64,000 nt of DNA from an uncultured Schlesneria sp. (GCA_903904835.1 CAIVEI010000209.1:1-64000); one strand, 5' to 3'. Numbered from the stretch's first letter, positions 37,446-46,327 are shown. Program-made: numbers and translations. Notes: a model not told the origin generated them from the sequence alone.

Positions 37446-38549
37446 ATGAACGGATTTCGCTCATTAAATTTAATGAGAATCCTAACCCTCGGAAATGTCA
37501 TAGTGAATTTCACAACAGGCCGTGCTCTGATCGTCGGTGTTGCCAATTATCTGCACGTCCGAAAGCTTCCGAACGCCGTGCTCGATGATGCACGCGATAT
37601 GGCCGAATTGCTACGAAATGTCGCATACTGCGGATACTCGCCATCGAATGTTAAGTTGTTGCTAGATTCGGCTGCCACACTTGAAGGTATCCGAACCGCC
37701 CTGAACAAAGTCGTCCAGGAATCTGTCGGCAACGAGACCGTAGTCATTTACTTCTCGGGACACGGCGGCCGTACCGATTCTTGCGAATACCTTATCCCTT
37801 ATGATTTCGATCCGAACGATATTGAGGGGACGGGCCTCGGTGAAGCGGAAGTCACGAAGTTACTCAATGCAATTAAGGCGGAGAGAATTGTGATCCTGCT
37901 GGACGCGTGCCATTCATCTGGTACTGCAGAACTAAAGGTTCTTGACCCCGCCGAATCAGTAAAAGTGGGGGTTTCGGAGAAAACGTACAACTCACTCGCG
38001 CAGGGGAACGGGCGGGTCATGATGGCATCATGTCGAGCAAATGAAGTTTCAGCAATACTTCCAGGAATGCGAAACAGCCTATTTACTCATTACCTGTTGG
38101 ATGCTTTGCGTGGGAGAGCTTCAACTGAGGAGGTAGTCCGAGTTTTTGAAGTGTTTCAATACGTCTCGGACAAAGTCCCCACCGACCGGTCAGATCAGCA
38201 CCCGGTGTTCAAAGCTCACAATTTAGAAAACAATTTCCCGTTAGCCCTTCGCTTGGGAGGAAAAGCTGCCGCGCGGTTGGATTCCGTCTCAGCGCCTGTC
38301 ATTCGACCATTATCGCTCAGCGGCAAAACCAAGATTGCGCTCCTCAGTCGGCTTGTAGATCGTTGGAAGTTGCTTGCGACTTATTTCGAGATCCCAATGT
38401 CAGATCAGGCAACGTTTCAAAAGGGCCACGAGCCTCAGCACATTTTTGAATGGCTAGAGCAACGAAACCGCCTCGCGGAGCTGAGGGATGCATTTAATTA
38501 CTTGTCTTGGGACGACTTAATAGAAGAACTTGATCGCTACCCTCAATAA
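37446..38549 (+). CDS. Caspase-like (peptidase C14/metacaspase) protein with C-terminal adaptor-type domain
   Basis: Protein of 367 residues. The caspase core starts GRALIVGVANYLHVRKLPNA and ends near residue 240. The catalytic dyad is visible: His106 in YFSGHGG and Cys155 in LLDACHSSG, with an acidic substrate loop nearby. Residues about 290-367 form a compact helical domain (LLSRLVDRWKLLATYF ... FEWLEQRNRLAELRDAFNYL), resembling effector-associated/death-like adaptor domains that join effectors to STAND ATPases. Its stop (38547-38549) lies inside the open -1 frame of the NB-ARC/TPR protein, so the two may form one product. Starts at 37446, 37473 or GTG 37503 are all possible; none has a strong ribosome-binding site. 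Confidence 0.85.
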   Translation: MNGFRSLNLMRILTLGNVIVNFTTGRALIVGVANYLHVRKLPNAVLDDARDMAELLRNVAYCGYSPSNVKLLLDSAATLEGIRTALNKVVQESVGNETVVIYFSGHGGRTDSCEYLIPYDFDPNDIEGTGLGEAEVTKLLNAIKAERIVILLDACHSSGTAELKVLDPAESVKVGVSEKTYNSLAQGNGRVMMASCRANEVSAILPGMRNSLFTHYLLDALRGRASTEEVVRVFEVFQYVSDKVPTDRSDQHPVFKAHNLENNFPLALRLGGKAAARLDSVSAPVIRPLSLSGKTKIALLSRLVDRWKLLATYFEIPMSDQATFQKGHEPQHIFEWLEQRNRLAELRDAFNYLSWDDLIEELDRYPQ

Positions 38550-41086
38550 CCCCCGACTCGAAAGCAGGCGTCGATTCGGGGGGACAAAGTGAAACACCTG
38601 TCGCGAACGTACGACCGAATCCAATCAATCGTCGCCGAAACCCGTTTTTCTGTGGGCGTAAGGAAATTCTGTCGAACCTACGGACGGCCTTTAGCGAGAT
38701 CGCACAAGATGGAAACGCCAAGATTCAGGCCCTGACGGGCCTTGGCGGTGTTGGGAAAACGCAGATTGCCCTGGAATATGTGTACCGGCATCACTCTGAT
38801 TACGAGCAAGTTTTCTGGATCAATGCTGAATCAATATTCACAATTGATACCGGCCTCATGGACATTGCGATACGCCTCGACTTTTCAGAGTCGCGATCGC
38901 ATGACAATGCCCTAATCCGTGATTCTGTGTTACGCTGGTTGGAAACCTCTACTGACTGGCTCATTGTATTTGACAACGCAGATACCCCCGACTTTTTGCA
39001 TCCAATCATCGTAGGAAATTCACGAGGACACTATCTGCTCACTACGAGGCAGTCTGCCTTAGACAGTATTGGTGTGGCCAGCCCAATGCAGATTGGTGTT
39101 ATGAGTAAGGAAGATGCAATTCATTTCTTACTGACGCGGACGAATCGGCCAAATACAAAAGGCGAAGAACTTTCGGCAGCAGACCAAATCGCCGAGGAGT
39201 TGGGGAGACTGCCGCTCGCGCTTGAGCAAGCTGCGAGCTACATTCTATCTCGCAAAACGTCTTTCGTGGGTTATTTGATATCCTATCGAACGCGACGGCT
39301 AGAACTATTGGCGAAATCTCGACCTGTAACCGGGGATTACGCCAGCACGGTCTCAACTACCTGGTCGCTCAACTTCGAGGCTGTCCGGGCGGAACTGGCT
39401 GCGTCTGCCGAACTGCTTGAATACGTCGCATTCCTCGATCCAGACGACATACCGTTTGAATTGATCGCCAAAGGGGCGAAATTGATGGGGGGCGAGATTG
39501 CTTCGTTTCTTAAGGAGTTCTACGTCGATCATGATGAACTGACAAACCCGCGTCCCCGCTTCAACTCAACCTTGATCGACGACCTTTTGTATCCACTTAT
39601 CCGATACTCGCTGATCGACAAGTTCCCGGAAGTTGGTACTTTTTCGATTCACAGGCTCGTACAAGAGGTGATTAAGGCAGACCTTAACGAAGGACGCGCC
39701 GTAGAACGAAGGGCAACACTAATCAACGTCTTGGCTGACGCATTTCCCATCGTCGATTTTGAGGCCTGGCAGCAATGCTCTCGCCTCCTTTTGCATGTCA
39801 TGACGCTAGTAGCCGCCGCCCAGACTTCCGAATTGAAGACCGTCCACGGAGGTGACCTACTCCATCGCACGGCACATTATCTAGAAGAAACTGGCGCGTA
39901 TCAACTTTCAGCTAATGTTTACCTCAGGGCCGTCCAAATCAGAGAAGCCGTGCTCGGCACGGAGAATGCGGCCACAGGAACAAGCATCAACAATCTGGGT
40001 TTAGTCTTATTTAGGTTAGGGTACTTCGAGAATTCCGAAAGCACTCTTCGTCATGCATTGAAAGTTCGTTCAAAAGCCTGCGGCGACCAACATCGGGACG
40101 TCGCGCAAACATGGAATAACCTGGGAATGGCCGTTGGGGAATTGGGGAGAATGAACGAGAGCGTGGAGTGTTTGAATAAGGCTAAGGTGATATTAGAGCA
40201 GGAGACGGCGGAATACGACAATGCAAGAATGACAACACTCAGCAATATTGCAAAAAACATGTATAGGCAAGGAAGACAGAACGAATCTGAAGACATAATG
40301 CGCAAGATTCTCGCGCAACGACAGGCCCAACTGGGAGAAATGCACCCCGATGTTGCTTTCACCCTTACCAATCTTGCCGTAATTGTTGGTGAACGCAAAA
40401 ACGCCGTTGAAGGGATGGACCTGATTCTCCGGGCGATGCGAATACAAGCAGCAACCATTGGAGAGACGCACCCGGATTACGGCAGTTCGCTCAATGTTTA
40501 CGGCGGTCTGCTCTCCCAAGACAATCAGTTCAGCCAAGCTATCCAAGTCTACAAGCTAGCAATTGAGGTGATGACGCATAATCTTGGCCCGACACATCCC
40601 AGAATTGGAATTGTCCTTAATAATATTGGTTCGTGCTATCAGGACATGAATGACCGGCAAAACGCAGTCATTTATTACAAGAGTGCAATAAATATGATCG
40701 AGCGTCGGCTCGGACCCGAACACTTAGACGTTGCGTCTCCGATGAACAACCTTGCTTACGTATATTGTTGCAATGGTCAAGGTGCCGAGGCAAAGGAGTT
40801 GTATCAACAAGTGCTGAAAATCCGTCGGAAGGTGCTCGGGCCGAATCACAAAGACGTGGCTGTAGCCCTCGGCAATCTAGCCTTGATTGAGAGTCGAATT
40901 GGAACTAGATCGAATGCACTCACGCTCTATAACGAAGCTTCTGCGCTTTTTTCGAAGCTGGGAGATCCAAGGACCGTGGATTGCATCGCATTTCTACAAA
41001 ACTTTCGCTCGTACTTTTCTCAGCTCAAGTCGTCAGCTGGAGTAGCCATGATCACCGCTCGCCTCGTAGCGATGGGCGAGGAATAG
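38534..41086 (+). CDS. NB-ARC/STAND ATPase with C-terminal TPR repeats (start undefined; -1 frame to caspase gene)
   Basis: The frame is open from 38534. The codons before the first GTG (38780) already encode a typical linker (NPINRRRNPFFCGRKEIL) and the NB-ARC Walker A GLGGVGKT at 38738-38761, yet contain no ATG, GTG or TTG. The protein therefore either continues from the caspase gene by a -1 shift between 38534 and 38549, uses a non-standard start, or the sequence has an indel. Further NB-ARC motifs are WLIVFDNAD (Walker B), GHYLLTTRQ, RLPLALEQAASY and FSIHRLVQEV (MHD-like). From about 39850 on there are some eight 42-residue kinesin-light-chain-type TPRs. It probably senses a ligand by the TPRs and oligomerises on ATP binding. 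Confidence 0.85.
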   Translation, partial: SLPSITPDSKAGVDSGGQSETPVANVRPNPINRRRNPFFCGRKEILSNLRTAFSEIAQDGNAKIQALTGLGGVGKTQIALEYVYRHHSDYEQVFWINAESIFTIDTGLMDIAIRLDFSESRSHDNALIRDSVLRWLETSTDWLIVFDNADTPDFLHPIIVGNSRGHYLLTTRQSALDSIGVASPMQIGVMSKEDAIHFLLTRTNRPNTKGEELSAADQIAEELGRLPLALEQAASYILSRKTSFVGYLISYRTRRLELLAKSRPVTGDYASTVSTTWSLNFEAVRAELAASAELLEYVAFLDPDDIPFELIAKGAKLMGGEIASFLKEFYVDHDELTNPRPRFNSTLIDDLLYPLIRYSLIDKFPEVGTFSIHRLVQEVIKADLNEGRAVERRATLINVLADAFPIVDFEAWQQCSRLLLHVMTLVAAAQTSELKTVHGGDLLHRTAHYLEETGAYQLSANVYLRAVQIREAVLGTENAATGTSINNLGLVLFRLGYFENSESTLRHALKVRSKACGDQHRDVAQTWNNLGMAVGELGRMNESVECLNKAKVILEQETAEYDNARMTTLSNIAKNMYRQGRQNESEDIMRKILAQRQAQLGEMHPDVAFTLTNLAVIVGERKNAVEGMDLILRAMRIQAATIGETHPDYGSSLNVYGGLLSQDNQFSQAIQVYKLAIEVMTHNLGPTHPRIGIVLNNIGSCYQDMNDRQNAVIYYKSAINMIERRLGPEHLDVASPMNNLAYVYCCNGQGAEAKELYQQVLKIRRKVLGPNHKDVAVALGNLALIESRIGTRSNALTLYNEASALFSKLGDPRTVDCIAFLQNFRSYFSQLKSSAGVAMITARLVAMGEE

Positions 41087-41346
41087 ACTTTGTTTCGGAC
41101 ACAGCAAGTTCTGTAAAGCGAATACTTTCGAATGCAGTGAAATTGCATTGTATCTTGTTTCTGCTGCGACGGCTTAGAGGGTGTTTTCTGAGGTTTGCCA
41201 ATCCGGCTCGGCGATCGAATTCAGTAGGATCGCGAAGATGTAGTAATTACAAGGACTCGCAATATTCATGTCAGGTGGTGTTCGGCTTTCTGACGAGATT
41301 CCAGTTTCGATCAAATCCTCCGACGAATTGCAATTGCCCGTTGTGA

Positions 41347-41631
41347 CATTATTCCAGCGACTTTGGACGTATCGACAAGTCTCTTCTGCGCGGCGAGCCT
41401 CGCGCGGACTTGGTGCTCACTTGGACCACGGTGAAGAGGTTGGCACCGGATTGGGTTGGCTTCACTCCCAACCGATGTTCGCGAGAGCACGGGTAAATCG
41501 ATGTCCAAGCAATCGCCGAAGCACTCGAAAAACTCGATCGGGAGATTCAGAAATACGACTTGTATCCCAATGAGAACCAGTCAAAACCGTCGAAAAATAT
41601 CGACGCACTTCAGGTGACAGGGACGGAGTGA
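41347..41631 (+). pseudogene. Probable gene remnant with internal stop
   Basis: One frame reads SSDFGRIDKSLLRGEPRAD then LVLTWTTVKRLAPDWVGF, meets TAA at 41494, and continues IDVQAIAEALEKLDREIQKY to TGA at 41629. The amino-acid composition looks protein-like on both sides of the stop, and no start codon opens the frame. I do not recognise the family. The rest of 41087-41793 shows no supported gene; the competing frames give arginine-rich nonsense. Confidence 0.35.
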
Positions 41632-41793
41632 GGAAACCGAGACCCGATGTATCCTCAGCGCCGAGAATGATATTGTTGGCTTCGCGTTCGTCAAAGAGCT
41701 GGAATTGGAGTAACACTGCACCGGTCGGTCACCGCAGCCGTCGGGATTTGGACCGGAACGCGCAAGGAGAAAGGGTAGTCTATTGTGCTGACC

Positions 41794-42762
41794 TCAGTCA
41801 TAGACGCCTGCCCCAAATTCGTCGTCGATTGTATCACCCGCAGGAATTAGTGGCACATTCTCCACGCGAGAATTAGTGGCGCGTTTAAGTTGAACGAGCT
41901 CAGGTCCCCTTCTGTCATGACGACGAACCATCGTTCGATGAAGATCGATCCACAGTGGCAGGAGGCGGCTCGCAGGCTGGCGTCCGTCCGTTTTTATGAC
42001 CAGCATCTCTTCCAGCCTCGCTTTTATTATCTCTCCGAAGGGGTCAGGCAATTCAGTTAGTGGCTCCAGTTGCACGGGCGTCTTTGGACCGCCAGGTCGG
42101 AGAGGGTTTTTCCGAGTAAACAGTTCTGCGGCCACGAGGCCGAGTTGAAATACGTCGCTCGCGGGCGGTGGCTTCCTTCCAGTCACATGAAAATCAACTA
42201 ACTCTGGCGTTCGGTACATTTGTGGCATCGCTGGGATGGTGCCCTGAATCTGGGCGTTCGCTGCTGAGTCGACATCCTGGAAAACCAACCCAAAGTCACC
42301 GAGTACGCACGTTTCCCCTTTCAAAAAGATATTTTTGGGTTTGATGTCACGATGAACTATGTACGGATCACGGCGGGATAAATAATCAAGCGCCGAGAGC
42401 AACTGCATTACGATACGAACTCTCGAGATGGTGTCCAAAGAATCTGCCTTCAGGGCTTCCCACAATGTCACAGGCAGGGACTCCATGACAAAAAACGGAC
42501 GCCCGTCCTCGTTAACCCCTTCGTCGAAGATCTTCACGATTGCCGGGTGGTTACAATCCCTGAGGACGTGGACTTCCCGCATGAATGCCTGTTTCCATTC
42601 CTCTTTCTCACGTGATGCGGGACTGAAAATCTTGACTGCGAACACGACGCCCTTGTTCGGGCCGGTTGTCGCCAGCGCGAACGAGACATTGCCAACACCG
42701 CCAGATCCCGCGCGACGGATTTCCTCATAGGTGATATCTCGCCACGAGACGAATACGTCCAT
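41794..42762 (-). CDS. Hanks-type serine/threonine protein kinase, soluble
   Basis: Protein of 322 residues with a complete kinase core: glycine loop AGSGGVGNV (18-26), Lys44 in FAVKIF, Glu63 in MREVHVL, catalytic loop HRDIKPKN (137-144), metal-binding DFG (156-158) and a TPEL version of the APE motif (185-188). No membrane segment or sensor domain follows; the C-terminal ~70 residues are charged. It should phosphorylate Ser/Thr of an unknown partner in the cytoplasm. It lies 34 bases after a 95-residue protein gene on the same strand, a likely operon. Its position beside the caspase/NB-ARC genes suggests a conflict-system role, by inference only. Confidence 0.88.
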   Translation of the reverse strand: MDVFVSWRDITYEEIRRAGSGGVGNVSFALATTGPNKGVVFAVKIFSPASREKEEWKQAFMREVHVLRDCNHPAIVKIFDEGVNEDGRPFFVMESLPVTLWEALKADSLDTISRVRIVMQLLSALDYLSRRDPYIVHRDIKPKNIFLKGETCVLGDFGLVFQDVDSAANAQIQGTIPAMPQMYRTPELVDFHVTGRKPPPASDVFQLGLVAAELFTRKNPLRPGGPKTPVQLEPLTELPDPFGEIIKARLEEMLVIKTDGRQPASRLLPLWIDLHRTMVRRHDRRGPELVQLKRATNSRVENVPLIPAGDTIDDEFGAGVYD

Positions 42763-42796
42763 TTAACGCTCTCCCGCCCGCGATGTATTTACGTTG

Positions 42797-43084
42797 TCAT
42801 CGCGACGTTGTCTGCGGTTCCCGTTCGGGGATGTGAAAAAACGGAGAGTCGGGGTTGTCTAAGTTGTACCCCCATGAAAGCTTGCCCTCGCGAAAGAGGT
42901 CATGCCAGCAAGTCAGGATCGCCTGCTGAAAGTCGAGGTCGGTTTCCCCTTTATTTGTCCTTCGGGCTTCGCCCAGGACCTCATTGAACACAGGCCTCTG
43001 TTGCGCATAACCTGGGCCCCGCTTCGCAAATTTCTTCGCGGCATCAAGCACCTTTTGCTTCAAATCATCGTGGTCAATCGCCAT
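42797..43084 (-). CDS. Small uncharacterised protein co-transcribed with the kinase
   Basis: Protein of 95 residues from ATG 43084, preceded by GAAAGG seven bases upstream; an upstream in-frame start at 43138 is less likely. The N-terminus is helical (DDLKQKVLDAAKKFAKRGPG). The C-terminal part FQQAILTCWHDLFREGKLSW followed by NPDSPFFHIPER resembles the winged-helix-like module found at the ends of small proteins in bacterial conflict systems. I do not have a family name for it. It stands directly upstream of the kinase gene, so it may be its substrate or targeting partner. Confidence 0.65.
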   Translation of the reverse strand: MAIDHDDLKQKVLDAAKKFAKRGPGYAQQRPVFNEVLGEARRTNKGETDLDFQQAILTCWHDLFREGKLSWGYNLDNPDSPFFHIPEREPQTTSR

Positions 43085-43206
43085 CGCCGACCTTTCATGC
43101 AGGCGGGAATCCGGTGCGAGGTCACAAGGACAACGCAATTAAAGACATCATATGAAAGACCGTCAAGTATCGCCAACTGGGGCAATTGACTAACTGTTCC
43201 AGACAG

Positions 43207-43281
43207 TTAAAACGCGGAACCTCGATGTCGCAAGGCCCGTCCAATCGCGTGATCGACGTTTTCATCAAGATGAAACAGCAT
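43207..43281 (-). pseudogene. Truncated DUF5615 (PIN-like) toxin gene
   Basis: The ATG at 43281 overlaps the 3' end of the DUF433 gene by 17 bases, the usual coupling of DUF433-DUF5615 pairs. The 24 codons read MLFHLDENVDHAIGRALRHR then GSAF and stop. FHLDENVDHAIGRALRHRG matches the N-terminus of DUF5615 toxins (including the first acidic catalytic-type residues), but the remaining ~95 residues are absent. The frame ends abruptly at TAA (43207-43209), and no continuation was found in other frames. Confidence 0.6.
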
Positions 43282-43609
43282 CGTCTTGACGTCCGGGGGC
43301 GGTGGATTTCAAGCGACGCTCAAGTACGCCTGGACCGCGATGCTTTCGCAACTGTTCGACGAATTCTTCATCGTTCTTGAGGTTGTCTTGAATCTCTGAC
43401 CGGTGATCGAAGTAGTACGACAACGCCGCGTGGACTTGGGCCAGTGTGAGATGCGGGAAGGCGTCGATGATTTGATCCGGCGTGCGTCCCTGAACCTCGG
43501 CCAACATCGCGACGTCCTGAACGCGGACCAGGGTTCCGTGAATGAAAGCCCGGTCCTGTCCTTCTCGTTTTGGACGAATTTCAGTATATGTGGCAATGGC
43601 GTGTCTCAT
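43265..43609 (-). CDS. DUF433 antitoxin-like protein
   Basis: Protein of 114 residues. The segment LVRVQDVAMLAEVQGRTPDQIIDAFPHLTLAQVHAALSYYFDHRSEI carries the DUF433 (VapB-like) helix-turn-helix pattern: G-x-R...D...G.s.e.I...p.L...qv..al.yy..h. Such proteins neutralise DUF5615 PIN-like RNases and repress their operon. Here the toxin that should follow is only a 24-codon stub, so this antitoxin is orphaned. The gene stands at the right edge of the accessory island. Confidence 0.83.
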   Translation of the reverse strand: MRHAIATYTEIRPKREGQDRAFIHGTLVRVQDVAMLAEVQGRTPDQIIDAFPHLTLAQVHAALSYYFDHRSEIQDNLKNDEEFVEQLRKHRGPGVLERRLKSTAPGRQDDAVSS

Positions 43610-43734
43610 GCCAGGTTTCTACCGCAGATTTATCAGGTTCGGCAACGAGTTTTTCACGGCCGGGACAATATTCCGGTGCAAGTTTGTTTGAGTCCAGCGA
43701 CAAACGAAGCCGCATAGCGGCGGCCTAGTAAAGC

Positions 43735-43931
43735 CAGGGGCGGTTTACGCCCCTGGGTACGGCGTATAATATATGACCGTCAGCCCGAGCGGGGTGTCCG
43801 ATTTAGGAAATCCACGCGGGGGAATGTACCGCCGTTGAGAGCGTTTGCGAGCGTTCCCGGGACGGGTCGCCCCGCTGGGGCTTTTTTCTGTTATTTGGTG
43901 ACCTTTGTCCTGGGGCAGCGGCTGCCCCAGG
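43735..43931. repeat. Two GC-rich palindromes
   Basis: A perfect 9-bp stem CCAGGGGCG/CGCCCCTGG with a 5-base loop lies at 43735-43757, and a near-continuous palindrome CCTGGGGCAGC/GCTGCCCCAGG at 43909-43931, followed by TCTATTCGGTCGCCGCTCTGCGG. The second resembles the degenerate unit near 36575-36625 (CCCCAGGCTGTATTCC...GCTTTGCGG), so both belong to one dispersed family. No gene was recognised in 43610-44177. Confidence 0.65.
43869..43887 (+). terminator. Short terminator-like hairpin
   Basis: GCCCC-GCT-GGGGC (43869-43881) followed by six T. The form fits a rho-independent terminator on the plus strand, but no plus-strand gene precedes it, so it may simply be part of the surrounding palindromic repeats. 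Confidence 0.35.
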
Positions 43932-44177
43932 CTCTATTCGGTCGCCGCTCTGCGGCTAAAACAGATCGATTTAATGAGCGCCGTGAACTTGATCAGGGGG
44001 TACAGTTTTCATCGCCGCATCCCCTTTGTATCTGTCTTGAAACGGGCATTGGTCGCGACTTCATCCGGCTCCGCACGCCTGACTCAATCGATGTCTGAAG
44101 AAATCGGCTGAACGCCGATTCGCCTGCCCCGATGGCTTCGGGTTAAACGATGAATCGGTCGACTTTGGTTAATTCGC

Positions 44178-44549
44178 TTACGTCTTTTTTGGTTCGGCTT
44201 TTTTGGGGATGACGAATTCGGATTGGCAGCGAGGACATTTGCCGGATCGTCCGCGATGTTGTTCTTTCACCCGAATGCGACACCCATTCGGACAGGTGAT
44301 CAGGAACGTATCCTTGGCTCGCAATTCCTTGCGAACGCTTTCCAGTTGCTTCTCTTCTTCTGCCGCGATCTTCAGTAACTCGTCAGCCGCTGCGGCTTCG
44401 AGTTCCTGCTTTGACATGGGGGGTTCGGCAAAACGAATTGGGGGCTCTTCCACTTCGCTGCGAACGGGTGGTTCCTCATATTCAACCGTTTCTTGAGATT
44501 CGGCTGCCGCAAACATTTCGTCAAATGAATCCGGGTCAATTGACGTCAT
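44178..44549 (-). CDS. Small protein with C-terminal zinc ribbon
   Basis: Protein of 123 residues from ATG 44549, preceded by GGAGG at the right distance. The N-terminal half is acidic and repetitive (EEPPVRSEVEEPPIRFAEPP), the middle is a charged helix (LLKIAAEEEKQLESVRKEL), and the C-terminus holds TCPNGCRIRVKEQHRGRSG then KCPRCQSEF, a four-cysteine zinc ribbon. This composition is common among planctomycete hypothetical proteins. The ribbon could bind RNA, DNA or protein; no function can be assigned. Confidence 0.72.
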   Translation of the reverse strand: MTSIDPDSFDEMFAAAESQETVEYEEPPVRSEVEEPPIRFAEPPMSKQELEAAAADELLKIAAEEEKQLESVRKELRAKDTFLITCPNGCRIRVKEQHRGRSGKCPRCQSEFVIPKKAEPKKT

Positions 44550-44678
44550 CTGATCGCCCTCCAAAGGATGTGATGCTCATTGAATAAAATGATGATAACC
44601 TGATATCGGCCTCACGGCGAGTAGTAATCGCTCAATGGCAATGCTTTGCAACGTTTTTTCGGTGGGAACGATGTTGAT

Positions 44679-44777
44679 GTGCCACTGCTTAGGAGTCTTC
44701 GGAGAAGCAGTGTCTTGGAATCAATATTCGTTACGCGACTCAGTACTGCTTGACTGACGACAGTCAAGCAGTAGCAC
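44679..44777. repeat. Compound palindromic repeat element, copy B
   Basis: GTGCCACTGCTTAGGAGTCTTCGGAGAAGCAGT (first hairpin, as in copy A) is followed by CTGCTTGACTGACGACAGTC then AAGCAGTAGCAC. Orientation is the same as the copy at 10061-10154. It sits between the esterase gene's 3' end and the zinc-ribbon gene. Confidence 0.75.
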
Positions 44778-44809
44778 ACGGGTTTCGTTCGGCAACATCG
44801 GGTACAGGG

Positions 44810-46126
44810 TCATTTCATTTCACGGACGTGTCTATACGCCGCTTCCTGCATGAACTTTGAGGCGGCTGGTGTGCTGGTGTGACCTGATGCCACGTCCGCG
44901 TGCATCGCTTTGGGGATTGCCAACGCGTTATAGGCAGCATAGACGCTTGTCGGAGGACATGTTGTGTCGATGAAGCCAACCGTGACCACGGCCCCTTTGC
45001 ATTTCGCGCGCGACGCGAAATTCACGCAATCGACGTAACGTGAGGTTTCGAGTGCCAGCGGATCGGGCTTGCCTTGACCATCGATGGGGACGATCTTCGG
45101 CCAGCCATTGATCCTGTTGACTTCGATGCCCGTATGATCGCAACCGGCGGGAACGCCGGCACAGAAGAACGTGACGCGAGGGTCGAGTCCCGCCGCGGCG
45201 AAAGCCTGAAAGCCACCTTGACTGCTGCCATAAACGATAACGGTTTTGCCGTCCCATTCCGGCTGCTCGGTCAGAAAATCGATCGCACGAATCAAACGAA
45301 GAAACATCCCTTTGAAATAGCACCGCTCGCGATCCTGGCGGCCCTCATAGCGATAATCCTTTAGCTCTCCTTGAGCGAGTGCTGTGTAAAACTCATCGGG
45401 TTTGCCGTTTGGAATCCCGTGTGCATTGATGTCGAGCGCCAGCATTCCTCCTTCTTTGTCCGCCCAATGTGTGCTGCCAAGATTGGCGCTGCGAACCCCT
45501 GCCCCATGCACGAAAAGAATCGCGGGGAGTGACTTTGGCTTGGCATTCTTCGGACGGCCGAAGTAACCGGAAACTGGTTTGCCGAGACATGAGATCTGCA
45601 CATCAAATGCATCCACCCCTTTCGCCGGTGATTCGACGGAGGTCAGTAACGATTTGAGCGGGACTTTTGCAAGTGCCTCCTTCTGCGCAGCCCAGAACTG
45701 GTCGAAATCATCGGGAACCGGCAGGCTGGGCTTCAGTTGCAGCGGGTCATAGCCTGCCCCGGCCAACGCCACGGTCTTACCGATCGTCGCACGCAACAGC
45801 AGGAAGCCGGGTTCGTCGAGCTTGCCAGTGATCGTGGCTTTGCCCTCTTTCAAGACGACCGTCTGCGGAGGCTGAGGTTGCCAACCATCCTTGGAAAACA
45901 CGCAGACGACTTTTCCTTCCGCAAACGACTTTTCCTCATCGAGAGCCTCGATAGCGAACGTCGCGGGTTCGCCAACACCATACAACGCATCCGCCCGGTC
46001 TGCTGTGACCTTGAGTGTGATGACCTTCGTCGGTGTCGCCGTCTCCTGAGCAAGCAACGGATTCAACGGAACTGCCATCAGGGTCATGAGAATGGCTATT
46101 TTTGATCGGTGTGTCACGGACATCAT
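44810..46126 (-). CDS. Secreted acetyl xylan esterase (AXE1/cephalosporin-C deacetylase family)
   Basis: Protein of about 438 residues with a signal peptide (hydrophobic ILMTLMAVPLNPLLA). The mature part opens with a beta domain (ADALYGVGEPATFAIEALDE), followed by the AXE1 core: LPVPDDFDQFWAAQKEAL, FVHGAGVRSANLG, DINAHGIPNG, the nucleophile elbow YGSSQGGFQA, and late DTTCPPTSVYAAYNAL and ASGHTSTP segments bearing the catalytic Asp and His. It removes acetyl groups from xylan or oligosaccharides. GTG 46129 and ATG 46126/46123 are alternative starts. Confidence 0.88.
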   Translation of the reverse strand: MMSVTHRSKIAILMTLMAVPLNPLLAQETATPTKVITLKVTADRADALYGVGEPATFAIEALDEEKSFAEGKVVCVFSKDGWQPQPPQTVVLKEGKATITGKLDEPGFLLLRATIGKTVALAGAGYDPLQLKPSLPVPDDFDQFWAAQKEALAKVPLKSLLTSVESPAKGVDAFDVQISCLGKPVSGYFGRPKNAKPKSLPAILFVHGAGVRSANLGSTHWADKEGGMLALDINAHGIPNGKPDEFYTALAQGELKDYRYEGRQDRERCYFKGMFLRLIRAIDFLTEQPEWDGKTVIVYGSSQGGFQAFAAAGLDPRVTFFCAGVPAGCDHTGIEVNRINGWPKIVPIDGQGKPDPLALETSRYVDCVNFASRAKCKGAVVTVGFIDTTCPPTSVYAAYNALAIPKAMHADVASGHTSTPAASKFMQEAAYRHVREMK

Positions 46127-46327
46127 CACGGTGCGGCCCTTTTGAATTTTTGGAATTGAGCTTCAAGCGATTCTGCGGTCGAATCTGCATCCTGGAAATG
46201 TTACCGAGGACTCGTGTCTGAAACACCCGTGCGAGACGCTCAGCGTTTTGTAGACGAGGCAACTAACCCGGATCGTTCACTCGTTCTCTGCGATGCGACG
46301 ACAGATCATGATCAGAAAAAACACCGT

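Noticed and set aside
41268-41573. 101-codon plus-strand frame
   Set aside because: Arginine-rich, and the neighbouring frame gives a more protein-like sequence; probably not a gene.
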